Assembly (NCBI GenBank): GCA_031282145.1
Contig: JAITEG010000072.1
Location: forward strand, 1-32,125
Direction of reading: 5' to 3'
DNA length: 32,125 nucleotides
Source of the DNA: Spirochaetaceae bacterium
Lineage (GTDB): Bacteria > Spirochaetota > Spirochaetia > Treponematales > Breznakiellaceae
Shown here: one piece after another, positions 1-6,002 of the stretch
How positions within the stretch are numbered: position 1 is the first letter of the stretch
Layout: every line of letters starts with the position of its first letter
Notes under the pieces: model-generated
What the model was told of the DNA's origin: nothing
The model's input: only the letters and a program-made list of their open reading frames with translations
Database searches by the model: none
Position numbers and translations under genes: made by a program

Positions 1-59
1 CCGTTTTTCTTTACCTTGTCGCTTCCGCAATGCGGACATTTTACCGGTGCTAATACCAT
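1..59 (-). CDS. IS1-family transposase first ORF (InsA-like), N-terminus only
   Basis: Reading leftward from the ATG at 59, the first 19 codons give MVLAPVKCPHCGSDKVKKNG, with the last codon cut by the window edge. The CPHCGS...KNG segment is the N-terminal zinc-finger pattern of IS1 InsA, the DNA-binding and repressor part of that transposase. A good ribosome binding site (AGGAG) lies 9 bases upstream. The ORF track missed it because it is truncated by the edge. The distance from the putative element end at 124 to the ATG, about 65 bases, fits IS1, whose insA starts about 55 bases inside the left end. The rest of the element (insB) is outside the window, so whether it is intact is unknown. 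Confidence 0.75.
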   Translation of the reverse strand, partial: MVLAPVKCPHCGSDKVKKN

Positions 60-124
60 GACTATACTCCTGTCTTTGCTTTGATACCTATATAATCTCA
101 TGGCTTTTATATCCTGTCAGCACC
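1..124 (-). mobile_element. IS1-like insertion sequence, left end
   Basis: On the minus strand the sequence starting at 124 reads GGTGCTGACAGG, similar to the IS1 terminal inverted repeat, which begins GGTGATGCTGCC. It is followed by AT-rich promoter-like sequence (CTGACA, then TTATATA) as in the IS1 left-end promoter, then the insA-like start. The exact boundary is inferred from this similarity; the opposite end and the target duplication lie outside the window. Confidence 0.45.
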
Positions 125-248
125 TTTCGCCCACTACCCAAGTATCCGGCAGATACTTGTTTACTGAGGCTTAGCCGTATGAAGGGAAACTTTCACGTAC
201 GGTTCTGAGGCGGGAAGGGGCGGTGCAATCCGCCCTGACCCAGCCGAC
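125..248 (+). mobile_element. 3' end of a group II intron (end of domain IV, domains V and VI)
   Basis: Bases 172-205 form a textbook 34-nt domain V. The AGC catalytic triad is at 173-175, there is a two-base CG bulge, and the upper stem TGAAGG/CTTTCA closes a GAAA tetraloop. Bases 206-245 fold as domain VI (GGGCGG 218-223 with CCGCCC 230-235; GGCGGG 209-214 with CCC-A-GCC 239-245). A bulged A at 242 is a candidate branch point, seven bases from a likely 3' splice site after 248 (...GAC). Bases 125-171, with a small AAGTATC/GATACTT hairpin, would be the tail of domain IV. The reverse transcriptase ORF is not visible; it should lie upstream, beyond the IS1-like element, or be disrupted by it. 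Confidence 0.8.
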
Positions 249-259
249 AATAATTGAGG

Positions 260-293
260 GCCGTCCGGGGGGTAGTCCGGGCGGCTTTTGTTT
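260..293 (+). terminator. Rho-independent terminator downstream of the intron 3' exon
   Basis: GCCGTCCGG (260-268) pairs with CCGGGCGGC (277-285), with one G-U pair, followed by TTTTGTTT. This is a strong intrinsic terminator a few bases after the predicted intron end, so the intron seems to sit near the end of a rightward transcription unit. Confidence 0.8.
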
Positions 294-299
294 AGAAGT

Positions 300-546
300 A
301 TTTGTTTATTCGAAAGTCTGGTTTAATACCTGCAAGCAAGCTTGCTTCAGCTTGCTCCGGCTCAAACAACACAACACTTACAAAAATTTGGTATTAAACC
401 AAAGAACCCGCTCCCGCGGGGGAGGGTACTATAAATTTCCTCTCGAACGAGCCTCCGCTCCGAATCAGGCAACGCTTAAGATACCGGCAAGCAAGCTTGC
501 TTCAGCTTGCTCCGCGGAGGCTCATTCGGGAGTCTGATTTAATACC
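300..546. repeat. Nested direct and inverted repeats, no convincing gene
   Basis: Two perfect 28-bp direct repeats (332-359 and 487-514, beginning GCAAGCAAGCTTGCTTCAG) occur here. A near-identical 15-mer, GTCTG(G/A)TTTAATACC, is at 316-330 and 532-546, with an inverted copy of its core (GGTATTAAACCA) at 390-401. GAGCCTCCGC (449-458) is inverted as GCGGAGGCTC (514-523), so the second 28-mer is in the loop of a long hairpin. The 104-aa ORF covering this stretch is repeat-derived and not believable. It could be a small non-autonomous element or a palindromic intergenic repeat. Confidence 0.75.
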
Positions 547-762
547 CTATAAGGATGGGGTATCGTCAATGATGGCAAAGCGGGCAGTCTTTTTGCCGCG
601 ATGGTTTGCGTAAATGGCAATGTCGTTATTGGTGATATGAAGGACATATCCCGCTTTGGTGGCGGCTTTGGCGGTACGAAAAATCCGGCTGATTTTGAAT
701 TCTCCCTGGGGGGTGATGAGGGAGGAATTCTTGAAAACCCGTAATACGGTTGCTACGTTCAT
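547..762 (-). CDS. Small hypothetical protein (71 aa), phage/plasmid-like cluster
   Basis: The ORF track starts this at 825, but the ATG at 762 is preferred: AAAGGAG lies 8 bases upstream of it, and the extra 21 residues are encoded by the intergenic hairpins. The product starts MNVATVLRVFKNSSLITPQG and is basic (FRTAKAATKAGYVLHI, YANHRGKKTARFAIIDD). It contains a stretch of alternating hydrophobic residues that would suit a small all-beta fold. I do not recognise a family. It is the last of a leftward series of small genes with the same strong ribosome binding site style, which points to a phage, conjugative element or plasmid remnant. Confidence 0.6.
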   Translation of the reverse strand: MNVATVLRVFKNSSLITPQGEFKISRIFRTAKAATKAGYVLHITNNDIAIYANHRGKKTARFAIIDDTPSL

Positions 763-777
763 TTGTTTTGCTCCTTT

Positions 778-802
778 GCCCCCGGTGTGAACGGGGGCTT
801 TT
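778..802. terminator. GC-rich hairpin with T-run on the plus strand
   Basis: GCCCCCG (778-784) pairs with CGGGGGC (792-798), followed by TTTT on the plus strand. On the minus strand the hairpin sits directly upstream of the AAAGGAG of the 71-aa gene. It could terminate rightward read-through or shape the leader of the leftward gene. Confidence 0.5.
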
Positions 803-804
803 AT

Positions 805-828
805 ACTATGCGGACAATTCCGCATAGT
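805..828. repeat. Perfect 10-bp inverted repeat with 4-base loop
   Basis: ACTATGCGGA, CAAT, TCCGCATAGT is a perfect palindrome that overlaps the stop codon of the frameshifted gene to its right. Together with the 778-802 hairpin it gives two back-to-back stem-loops between adjacent small genes, possibly an RNA processing or attenuation site. Confidence 0.6.
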
Positions 829-1418
829 AACGAGGATGAGCCTCCAAATACCTATACCAGATATGGGAGATTTCTTCTAAACAGAACCAGGCAAACACAT
901 TGTAGAGGGAGGTGAGATTGTCCTGTAGTTTGCCGGTATCCCATAGGGCTTTGCCTACTTCCCCGGCGGCTGGGGGGCTTGATAATTTTCCGCATATCGC
1001 GGCATTTATAGAGCCCCACGCCATGCGATATTATTCCAAGTAACGCCCTCACCGGTTCGGGCGCAGGTAATTGGGCGGGGGTGGAATACCTGAATACGCC
1101 GAAGTTCTGAACCAGTTTTATCACGTCCTCGCCGAGTTCCGCGGCGGTCCCCAGGAGGTTGTTTACAATGTCTTTGCGATTGTGGAGGAAAAAGGCTATG
1201 GTTTCCCGGTGATAGATAAAGCCGGGGAAACCACCGTCCGCGCCATGTTTGGCGCAATCCGCCAGGCTGCCGGAGAGTTCTATGAGACTTTCCCAGCCGG
1301 CGTTGGGATTATACCCTAACGCGGTGATCACCTGGCGAATGGTGGCCGTTTGCCATGGTGAGTTTTCTTTGACATAGGCTATTAAGTCGGGTATGGTGGT
1401 GATTTTACGGTTGTCCAT
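806..1418 (-). pseudogene. Phage/plasmid-type protein gene with a single-base frameshift
   Basis: The start at 1418 has AAGGAGC six bases upstream. The first frame gives about 130 sensible residues (MDNRKITTIPDLIAYVKEN..., then HGADGGFPGFIYHRETIAFF and LGEDVIKLVQNFGVF). It then turns into low-quality sequence rich in Arg, Pro and Ser. The continuation is in another frame, 806-1024, with EVGKALWDTGKLQDNLTSLYN and WFCLEEISHIWYRYLEA, which looks like the true C-terminus. The total span of 613 bases is one base more than a whole number of codons. A C6 run (G6 on the plus strand, 972-977) is the natural slip site; with five Cs the frames join as ...IIKPPAAGEVGKALW. The pattern resembles small proteins of phages and plasmids in gut bacteria, with no known activity. 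It could be a broken gene, a phase-variable gene or a sequencing error. Confidence 0.65.
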
Positions 1419-1428
1419 GATAAGCTCC

Positions 1429-1650
1429 TTATTTAACCGTGGTGATAAGCGCCGAGTTGGTGGTTTTCAGAAAGCCACAGGCGCCGCATTTGGATTTGTC
1501 TTTGCAGTGGGAACAGACAAAGGACATATCCATTTTTTGGGGGAGGTAGAGGGCCATAAAGTCTATGGCCTCCGCCATGTTTGTTCCGATAGCCCAGGCC
1601 AGGCGGCGGACGGAGACGGAACCGAATTCAGAAAGATTAGGACCATACAT
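1429..1650 (-). CDS. Small putative zinc-binding protein (73 aa)
   Basis: The track starts this with a TTG at 1665, but the ATG at 1650 has GGAAGG 7 bases upstream and is preferred. The product begins MYGPNLSEFGSVSVRRLAW. Its C-terminal half holds a compact four-cysteine cluster, CSHCKDKSKCGACGF, which would bind zinc as a knuckle or ribbon. The 10-base gap to the next gene downstream suggests one leftward operon. Small zinc-ribbon proteins of this kind are common in phages and integrative elements, but the family is not recognised. Confidence 0.6.
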   Translation of the reverse strand: MYGPNLSEFGSVSVRRLAWAIGTNMAEAIDFMALYLPQKMDMSFVCSHCKDKSKCGACGFLKTTNSALITTVK

Positions 1651-1707
1651 GATGATACCTTCCAAAAATAAAATAGCCTCCGGCAGCCAGGGCCGGAGGA
1701 AAATGGC

Positions 1708-1968
1708 CTAGAACAAGAAAAACTGCCCCCGGGAAAAAAAATTGCTTGTAGGTTTACCGGAGAGGTGGACAGCCTTGAGGTGTTGAAGCCAGGAGAAATA
1801 ATCCTGTTTTGAACGGAAATACCGGTACAGGGTGTGGAAATGATTAGAGGCAAAGACCGGCACGAGGAAATGATGCGGGACCGGTTTAACCGGACGGATA
1901 CGGAAATGAATGGCAAGTTTACCGCCCTGGATGAAATGAAAAGTAGCTGAACCGCGATAACAGGACAT
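1708..1968 (-). CDS. Small basic hypothetical protein (86 aa)
   Basis: The ATG at 1968 is chosen because GGGGAGG sits 7 bases upstream; the track's TTG at 1983 lies before this Shine-Dalgarno. The product (MSCYRGSATFHFIQGGKLAIHF...) is rich in His, Phe, Arg and Lys, with an aromatic segment FHTLYRYFRSKQDYFSWLQHL, and ends FFSRGQFFLF. I recognise no family. It is in the same direction and has the same strong ribosome binding site as its leftward neighbours, so it is probably the same mobile cluster. The short length and odd composition keep confidence moderate. Confidence 0.5.
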   Translation of the reverse strand: MSCYRGSATFHFIQGGKLAIHFRIRPVKPVPHHFLVPVFASNHFHTLYRYFRSKQDYFSWLQHLKAVHLSGKPTSNFFSRGQFFLF

Positions 1969-2038
1969 AAAGAACCTCCCCAAGTAAGATGAACAGGATG
2001 GATAACCGATCTATTTACGAATGAAAGCGCCCCCTTTG

Positions 2039-2114
2039 TTTTTCCCCGGTTTAAGGGGGAGGGCCGTTGGGGGCCACCGTTACCCCCCAAGGCCCTCCCC
2101 CGTCCGGGGAAAAA
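2039..2114. repeat. 76-bp imperfect palindrome with three stacked stems
   Basis: TTTTTCCCCGG (2039-2049) pairs with CCGGGGAAAAA (2104-2114). Inside it, GGGGGAGGGCC (2055-2065) pairs with GGCCCTCCCCC (2091-2101), and inside that TTGGGGG (2067-2073) pairs with CCCCCAA (2084-2090). It is not a standard terminator, because the homopolymer after the stem is A, not T, on both strands. It may be a structured RNA, a replication or transfer origin hairpin, or a non-autonomous element. Confidence 0.7.
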
Positions 2115-2227
2115 CCACCACCAGGAGGCCGTGCCACTAGGGGGAGTAACGGCGCAATGCGGAGGATGGAGCCGATAAAGGCCCCGATGTGGGAATGGAA
2201 AAGGCCCGGCCCCCGGAGGGGGTGGCG

Positions 2228-2270
2228 CGGTCCTTGCGTGCCCGCTCACCGGGCACATGAGCAAGGACCG
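2228..2270. repeat. Strong two-tier stem-loop
   Basis: CGGTCCTTGC (2228-2237) pairs perfectly with GCAAGGACCG (2261-2270). Nested inside, GTGCCCG (2238-2244) pairs with CGGGCAC (2250-2256) around a 5-base loop, leaving a 4-base bulge (ATGA) on one side. No T-run follows. This is a candidate for a structured RNA or an origin hairpin of the neighbouring mobile DNA. Confidence 0.65.
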
Positions 2271-2486
2271 TGACAAGGGTTTTGCGGGGTGATTACCCCG
2301 ATATTGGGGATCAAGGCGGCGGGGGTGGAGATAGATGATTTTTTACCTTTTTTCTTTGGAGATGTTGTGGGGGTAACGGAGTAGACCGGAACGGAGGGGC
2401 ATAGCCCCGAAGTGAGGACTACGGAGTTAGGGGGAGCAGCGTCAAAAAAAGCTTGGTATAGGGGAAAATTGGTTTACCTTTACCAT
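2246..2486 (-). pseudogene. Possible small leftward gene with a frameshift at a T7 run
   Basis: An ATG at 2486 has GGGGGAG 8 bases upstream and reads MVKVNQFSPIPSFF before a stop made by a run of seven Ts. If the run had six Ts, the frame would continue for about 65 residues (DAAPPNSVVLTSGL, SPKKKGKKSSISTPAALIPNIGVITPQN) to a stop at 2246. The span is one base more than a whole number of codons. The product is Pro/Ser/Thr-rich with a lysine patch and has no recognised family. Because the composition is so biased, this may be chance. Confidence 0.3.
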
Positions 2487-2574
2487 CAAAGGTACTCCCC
2501 CTTCTTAACTTGTTGACAGTGGTGGGACTTCTCCCCCGTTTTGCTGTCCGCTATGGGTAACCAGGATTTGCGTT

Positions 2575-3126
2575 CTATCTCTGCGACAGCCAAACCATCA
2601 TTTTCGCCATTTCATGTACCGGCACATCCATGTTGCTTTTAAGCCATTGCTGGATAAGGCGGATAGAGCCGCTCACCACAAAAGCAGAGACATATGTCTG
2701 TATTTTATCATCGGAAGTAACGTGTGCGGGGGTGGGGTAATAGCGCAATACCTGTTTTTGGCTGAAACTAAAGAGTTTTTTCTGGAAATTGCTATCTCCA
2801 TTTTCGCTTATAAGCACCTGAATTGATTCGTTATCGGCAATATAGCGCAGAACTTCCTCTGTCATCCGTGTAATATTCTTCTTGTTTTCCTTGCTGTTAT
2901 ACTTCGCAAACAGGCTCTCCAGATTTGCTATGGTCTCCTCCTGAATCTGCCGGAGCAAGTCGTATTGGTCCTTATAATGAGCATAGAAAGTTGACCGGCT
3001 GATATCGGCAATATCACATATATCTTTAATGGTTATTCGCAAAATAGATTTTTCTTTGATTAAGTTAATGAGACTGTCCCGCAGAACCATCTTTGTATAG
3101 CGTATCTTACGATTTGGTTTTGGCAT
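2575..3126 (-). CDS. TetR/AcrR-family transcriptional regulator (183 aa)
   Basis: The start at 3126 (MPKPNRKIRYTKMVLRDSL) is preferred over the track's 3204 because AAGGGGG lies just upstream. The N-terminal 60 or so residues are a TetR DNA-binding domain: helices around LRDSLINLIKEKSILRITIKDICDIADISRSTFYAHYKDQYDLLRQI, with the helix-turn-helix at ITIKDICDIADISRSTFYAHY. The C-terminal part (ESIQVLISENGDSNFQKKL, VSGSIRLIQQWLKS) resembles the TetR_C domain of DhaS-like regulators and would bind a small ligand. It is divergent from the LplABC-type transporter and glycosidase operon across a 313-bp gap. It may control that operon and itself, although TetR proteins are not the usual regulators of such loci, so the link is inferred from position only. 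Confidence 0.85.
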   Translation of the reverse strand: MPKPNRKIRYTKMVLRDSLINLIKEKSILRITIKDICDIADISRSTFYAHYKDQYDLLRQIQEETIANLESLFAKYNSKENKKNITRMTEEVLRYIADNESIQVLISENGDSNFQKKLFSFSQKQVLRYYPTPAHVTSDDKIQTYVSAFVVSGSIRLIQQWLKSNMDVPVHEMAKMMVWLSQR

Positions 3127-3439
3127 ATCAACCCCCTTAAAACTTCGACTTAACACCTCTGATGGTAAATTATCGTACATTTTACATGGTTCTGTCCAGA
3201 GCAATACAAAAATATAACGTATGGTCCGATTCAGGATATATCGAACAATATTGTATGTTGCATTTTTCTCTTACTGTAGTTATCCTCTGGCTAACAGTCA
3301 AGGGTGCCCCTGAGCTCCGATGTTTGGGGCGGAATATGTACAGAACAGATCGATAACAATCGATCATACAAAACAGGGTTTCTATGCTGATGTTGCATCG
3401 TTATAGTGTCGGGCAATAAACATTTAAGGAGAGAATAGT
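3127..3439. promoter_or_regulatory. Divergent promoter region with candidate operators
   Basis: This 313-bp gap separates the TetR gene from the transporter operon. It contains a perfect inverted repeat GATCGAT-AACA-ATCGATC (3348-3365), about 75 bases upstream of the lipoprotein start, and a shorter palindrome ACAATATTGT (3245-3254). Either could be a regulator site. No strong -35/-10 pair stands out by eye. Confidence 0.5.
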
Positions 3440-4966
3440 ATGAAGAAGTTGCTTTGTATCATGTTATGCTTTGGCTTCACTGTGGTTCTAATGTCTTCTT
3501 GTGGAAACAAACAGGCGGACAAGCAGTCAGAAAATGCGGCCGGACAAGAAATCACGGAAATTATTTGGCAGTACCCATCTCCTGGAAACCTTGGGGTTGG
3601 TTTCCAGGAGATGGAAGATGCCTTAAATGAGATGATGGAAAGGGATATTGGAGTCCATGTAACTTTTCACCCGGTTGCTCTTGGGGAGGCCCAACAAAAA
3701 GCCATGCTATCGGCATCAAGTGGTGAACAACTCGACATTAGCTTAACGGCCTTTACTACTGTTGGTACTGCAGTTGATAGCGGACTACTAATTCCCATTG
3801 ATGAATTGATCGAGAAATATGGTGCGGATATAAAAGAGCAGTGCGGGGTCCTTCTTGACGGTTGTTATTATGAGGGCAAGCTATACGGCGTTCCAAGCGT
3901 TAATCATATAGGGAATGCCTATGGGTTTGAAATATTTGATGATATAGCGAAAAAATATGGCTTTACTTTGGATGAGAATAAGAAGTATACCTTGACAGAT
4001 GTTGAAGCCGTTTTTGCCAAAGTGAAAGCCGGTGAAGGGCCGAACTTTTACTGTTACATCCCGGATGTACCCCACGAAGGACCTTTGGGTAATGCTTTTA
4101 TTGAATATGATAGGGTTTCGGGGTCAACTTCGGCCGGTGTCCTCATGCTGAACCGCAGCTTTACCGACTTAACTCTGCATAACTTGTATGAGACGGATGA
4201 ATATAAACAATACGCACGGAAGATGTACGATTGGGCGCAGAAAGGTTATATTGCGCCTGATGCAGCGGTTACTACCGATTTTTCCGATACGCTTATGCAT
4301 TCGGGAAACTATCTTGGCAGAATGTATTGGTATCAGCCGAAGGCAGTTCATCCGGATACAGGGATTTTTGGCAGGGATGTAACAGTCATGAAACTGATAG
4401 ATGATTATGTGGCCTTTAACGCGGGTAATCTTTGTCAGTGGAATATTCCGGTAACTTCAGGTAATCCTGAAAAGGCAATCCAGGCCCTCAATTATATTCA
4501 CAAGGTCCCGGAAGCTACATGGCTCATACAGTTCGGCATTGAAGGAAAATCGTATAAAGTAATAGAGGATGGTCCTGACGGCAAGGTTATACAGTATCTC
4601 AATGAAGATACTACCAAATTACCTTATTTCAATCCCTATGGGCTTTGGGGCAATCGGCTTGAGTGGCCTGCCGTATGGCCTTCTCCTGCTAACATGAATA
4701 AGATAATAAGGGAAATAGATCAGGCCATACCCGTATCACGCTATTCACCAGCATTGGGCTATAATTTTGTTCAGGAATCAGTGGCATCCGAGATTGCCGC
4801 GATCAACGCAGTAATTGCCCAATATATTCCCGGTATTAACTGCGGAACCGCCGACCCTGATATCGTGCTGCCCAGATTTATCGCGGCCCTCAAAGCCGCT
4901 GGTATTGACCGGGTAATCGCTGAAAACCAAAAGCAGCTCAACGCATGGGCTGCCGCAAAGAAATAA
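3440..4966 (+). CDS. LplA-type oligosaccharide-binding lipoprotein with DUF3502 C-terminus
   Basis: This is the substrate-binding component of a CUT1-family ABC importer, anchored in the outer leaflet of the cytoplasmic membrane. The N-terminus MKKLLCIMLCFGFTVVLMSSC is a lipoprotein signal with the modified Cys at residue 21. The mature part is a large family 1 solute-binding protein (508 aa). Its C-terminus (VASEIAAINAVIAQYI, then AALKAAGIDRVIAENQKQLNAW) matches the DUF3502 tail of LplA/YtcQ proteins. AAGGAG is 8 bases upstream of the start. It is followed by two LplB/LplC-type permeases and three cytoplasmic-looking glycosidases, so the ligand is probably a plant-derived oligosaccharide. 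No ATPase is encoded here; such systems usually share a MsmX/UgpC-type ATPase from elsewhere. Confidence 0.9.
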   Translation: MKKLLCIMLCFGFTVVLMSSCGNKQADKQSENAAGQEITEIIWQYPSPGNLGVGFQEMEDALNEMMERDIGVHVTFHPVALGEAQQKAMLSASSGEQLDISLTAFTTVGTAVDSGLLIPIDELIEKYGADIKEQCGVLLDGCYYEGKLYGVPSVNHIGNAYGFEIFDDIAKKYGFTLDENKKYTLTDVEAVFAKVKAGEGPNFYCYIPDVPHEGPLGNAFIEYDRVSGSTSAGVLMLNRSFTDLTLHNLYETDEYKQYARKMYDWAQKGYIAPDAAVTTDFSDTLMHSGNYLGRMYWYQPKAVHPDTGIFGRDVTVMKLIDDYVAFNAGNLCQWNIPVTSGNPEKAIQALNYIHKVPEATWLIQFGIEGKSYKVIEDGPDGKVIQYLNEDTTKLPYFNPYGLWGNRLEWPAVWPSPANMNKIIREIDQAIPVSRYSPALGYNFVQESVASEIAAINAVIAQYIPGINCGTADPDIVLPRFIAALKAAGIDRVIAENQKQLNAWAAAKK

Positions 4967-4989
4967 TTATCGCTCGAAATATGTTATTT

Positions 4990-5022
4990 GCTGTCCGGGG
5001 TCCTGTATGGTTTCCGGACAGC
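4990..5022 (+). promoter_or_regulatory. Stem-loop between binding-protein and permease genes
   Basis: GCTGTCCGG (4990-4998) pairs with CCGGACAGC (5014-5022). No long T-run follows. A hairpin in this position commonly protects the upstream binding-protein mRNA or partly attenuates the permease genes, giving excess binding protein. Confidence 0.6.
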
Positions 5023-5040
5023 CTTCCTTAAGAGGTTGCC

Positions 5041-5985
5041 ATGGCCGGAACAGATGCATATTTTCAAAAAAACAAGAAAAAAGAAAAGTGGCGCCGCATT
5101 CTGCCTTTTTATATCCTGGCATTACCAGGTATTATTTATCTTCTCATTAACAATTATATTCCCATATATGGTATGGTAATCGCATTTAAGAAATTTAATA
5201 TTCAAAAAGGTATTTTTGGAAGCGACTGGTATGGATTAAAGAACTTCGAATTTCTTTTTAAAACAAATGACGCATGGATAATCACGAGGAATACTATTTG
5301 TTACAATATCGTCTTCTTTATTGTTGGAACATTTCTTGCTGTAACACTGGCAATATTGCTTAACGAACTAAAGGGCAAAATATATTCAAAGATTTGCCAG
5401 AGCCTAACGCTGCTTCCTTTCTTAATGAGCTGGGTAGTGGTAAGTTATCTTGGCTATGCTTTTTTGTCAAGTGAATCCGGTTTGATAAACAAGTCTATTC
5501 TTGAACCGCTGGGGCTTGAGAAAATGAACTGGTATCAGGAAATTAAATATTGGCCTTATATCCTGGTTTTAATTAACGCATGGAAGGGTGTTGGGTATAG
5601 TATGATTATATATTTATCAAGCATTGTAGGAATAAATCAGGATTATTATGAGGCGGCATTGATTGACGGATCAAACAAATGGCAGCAGATCACTAAAATA
5701 ACATTACCGCTTTTAAAACCGACAGTGTTAACTTTATTAATATTAAGCCTTGGTCAGATATTTCGTTCAGACTTCGGATTGTTTTATCAGATACCCCGGA
5801 ACAGCGGGGCATTGTTTCCTGTAACAAGAACTTTGGACGTATATGTATATCAGGCATTGATGAAGAACAGCAATTATGGGATGTCAAGCGCCGCAAGCGT
5901 TTATCAGTCGGTAGTCTGTTTTATCTGTTTAGTGGGAGCAAATTTGGTGATAAAGAAGTATCGGCCTGAAAGCGCATTGTTTTGA
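5041..5985 (+). CDS. LplB/YtcP-type ABC transporter permease
   Basis: This is an integral membrane subunit of the oligosaccharide importer. It is 314 aa, starting MAGTDAYFQKNKKKEKWRR, with a basic cytoplasmic N-terminus and then a first membrane segment (ILPFYILALPGIIYLLI). Further hydrophobic segments are spread through the protein. The EAA loop that contacts the ATPase is YYEAALIDGSNKWQQITKITLPLLKP. The sequence FKKFNIQKGIFGSDWYGLKNFEFLF near the N-terminus is typical of LplB proteins. AAGAGG lies before the ATG. It sits 74 bases after the binding protein and 17 bases before the second permease, in one operon. Confidence 0.9.
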   Translation: MAGTDAYFQKNKKKEKWRRILPFYILALPGIIYLLINNYIPIYGMVIAFKKFNIQKGIFGSDWYGLKNFEFLFKTNDAWIITRNTICYNIVFFIVGTFLAVTLAILLNELKGKIYSKICQSLTLLPFLMSWVVVSYLGYAFLSSESGLINKSILEPLGLEKMNWYQEIKYWPYILVLINAWKGVGYSMIIYLSSIVGINQDYYEAALIDGSNKWQQITKITLPLLKPTVLTLLILSLGQIFRSDFGLFYQIPRNSGALFPVTRTLDVYVYQALMKNSNYGMSSAASVYQSVVCFICLVGANLVIKKYRPESALF

Positions 5986-6002
5986 TAAGGAGATTAAGAT
6001 AG

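Larger units (their letters stand above)
2115..2574. other. Gene-poor, G-rich region with structured elements
   Basis: No convincing full-length ORF is present between the small-gene cluster and the TetR gene. The stretch holds the 2228-2270 hairpin and several copies of a short motif around GTAACGG next to G-runs (2141-2152 and 2369-2380, with an inverted copy near 2077-2087). It also has a GGGGCATAGCCCC hairpin near 2396-2408 and a possible frameshifted small leftward ORF (listed separately). The long ORFs in the track here are Pro/Arg/Gly-rich and look like by-products of base composition. Confidence 0.55.

Noticed and set aside
332-514. CRISPR array
   Set aside because: There are only two copies of the 28-mer, about 127 bases of non-spacer sequence between them, and no cas genes.
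223-537. 104-aa plus-strand ORF after the intron
   Set aside because: It runs through intron domain VI, a terminator and the repeat cluster; no coding character.
2039-2114. Intrinsic terminator
   Set aside because: The stem is followed by A-runs rather than T-runs on both strands.
1563-2276. 237-aa minus-strand ORF
   Set aside because: It overlaps two better small genes and a 76-bp palindrome; the Pro/Gly/Trp-rich sequence looks like composition noise.
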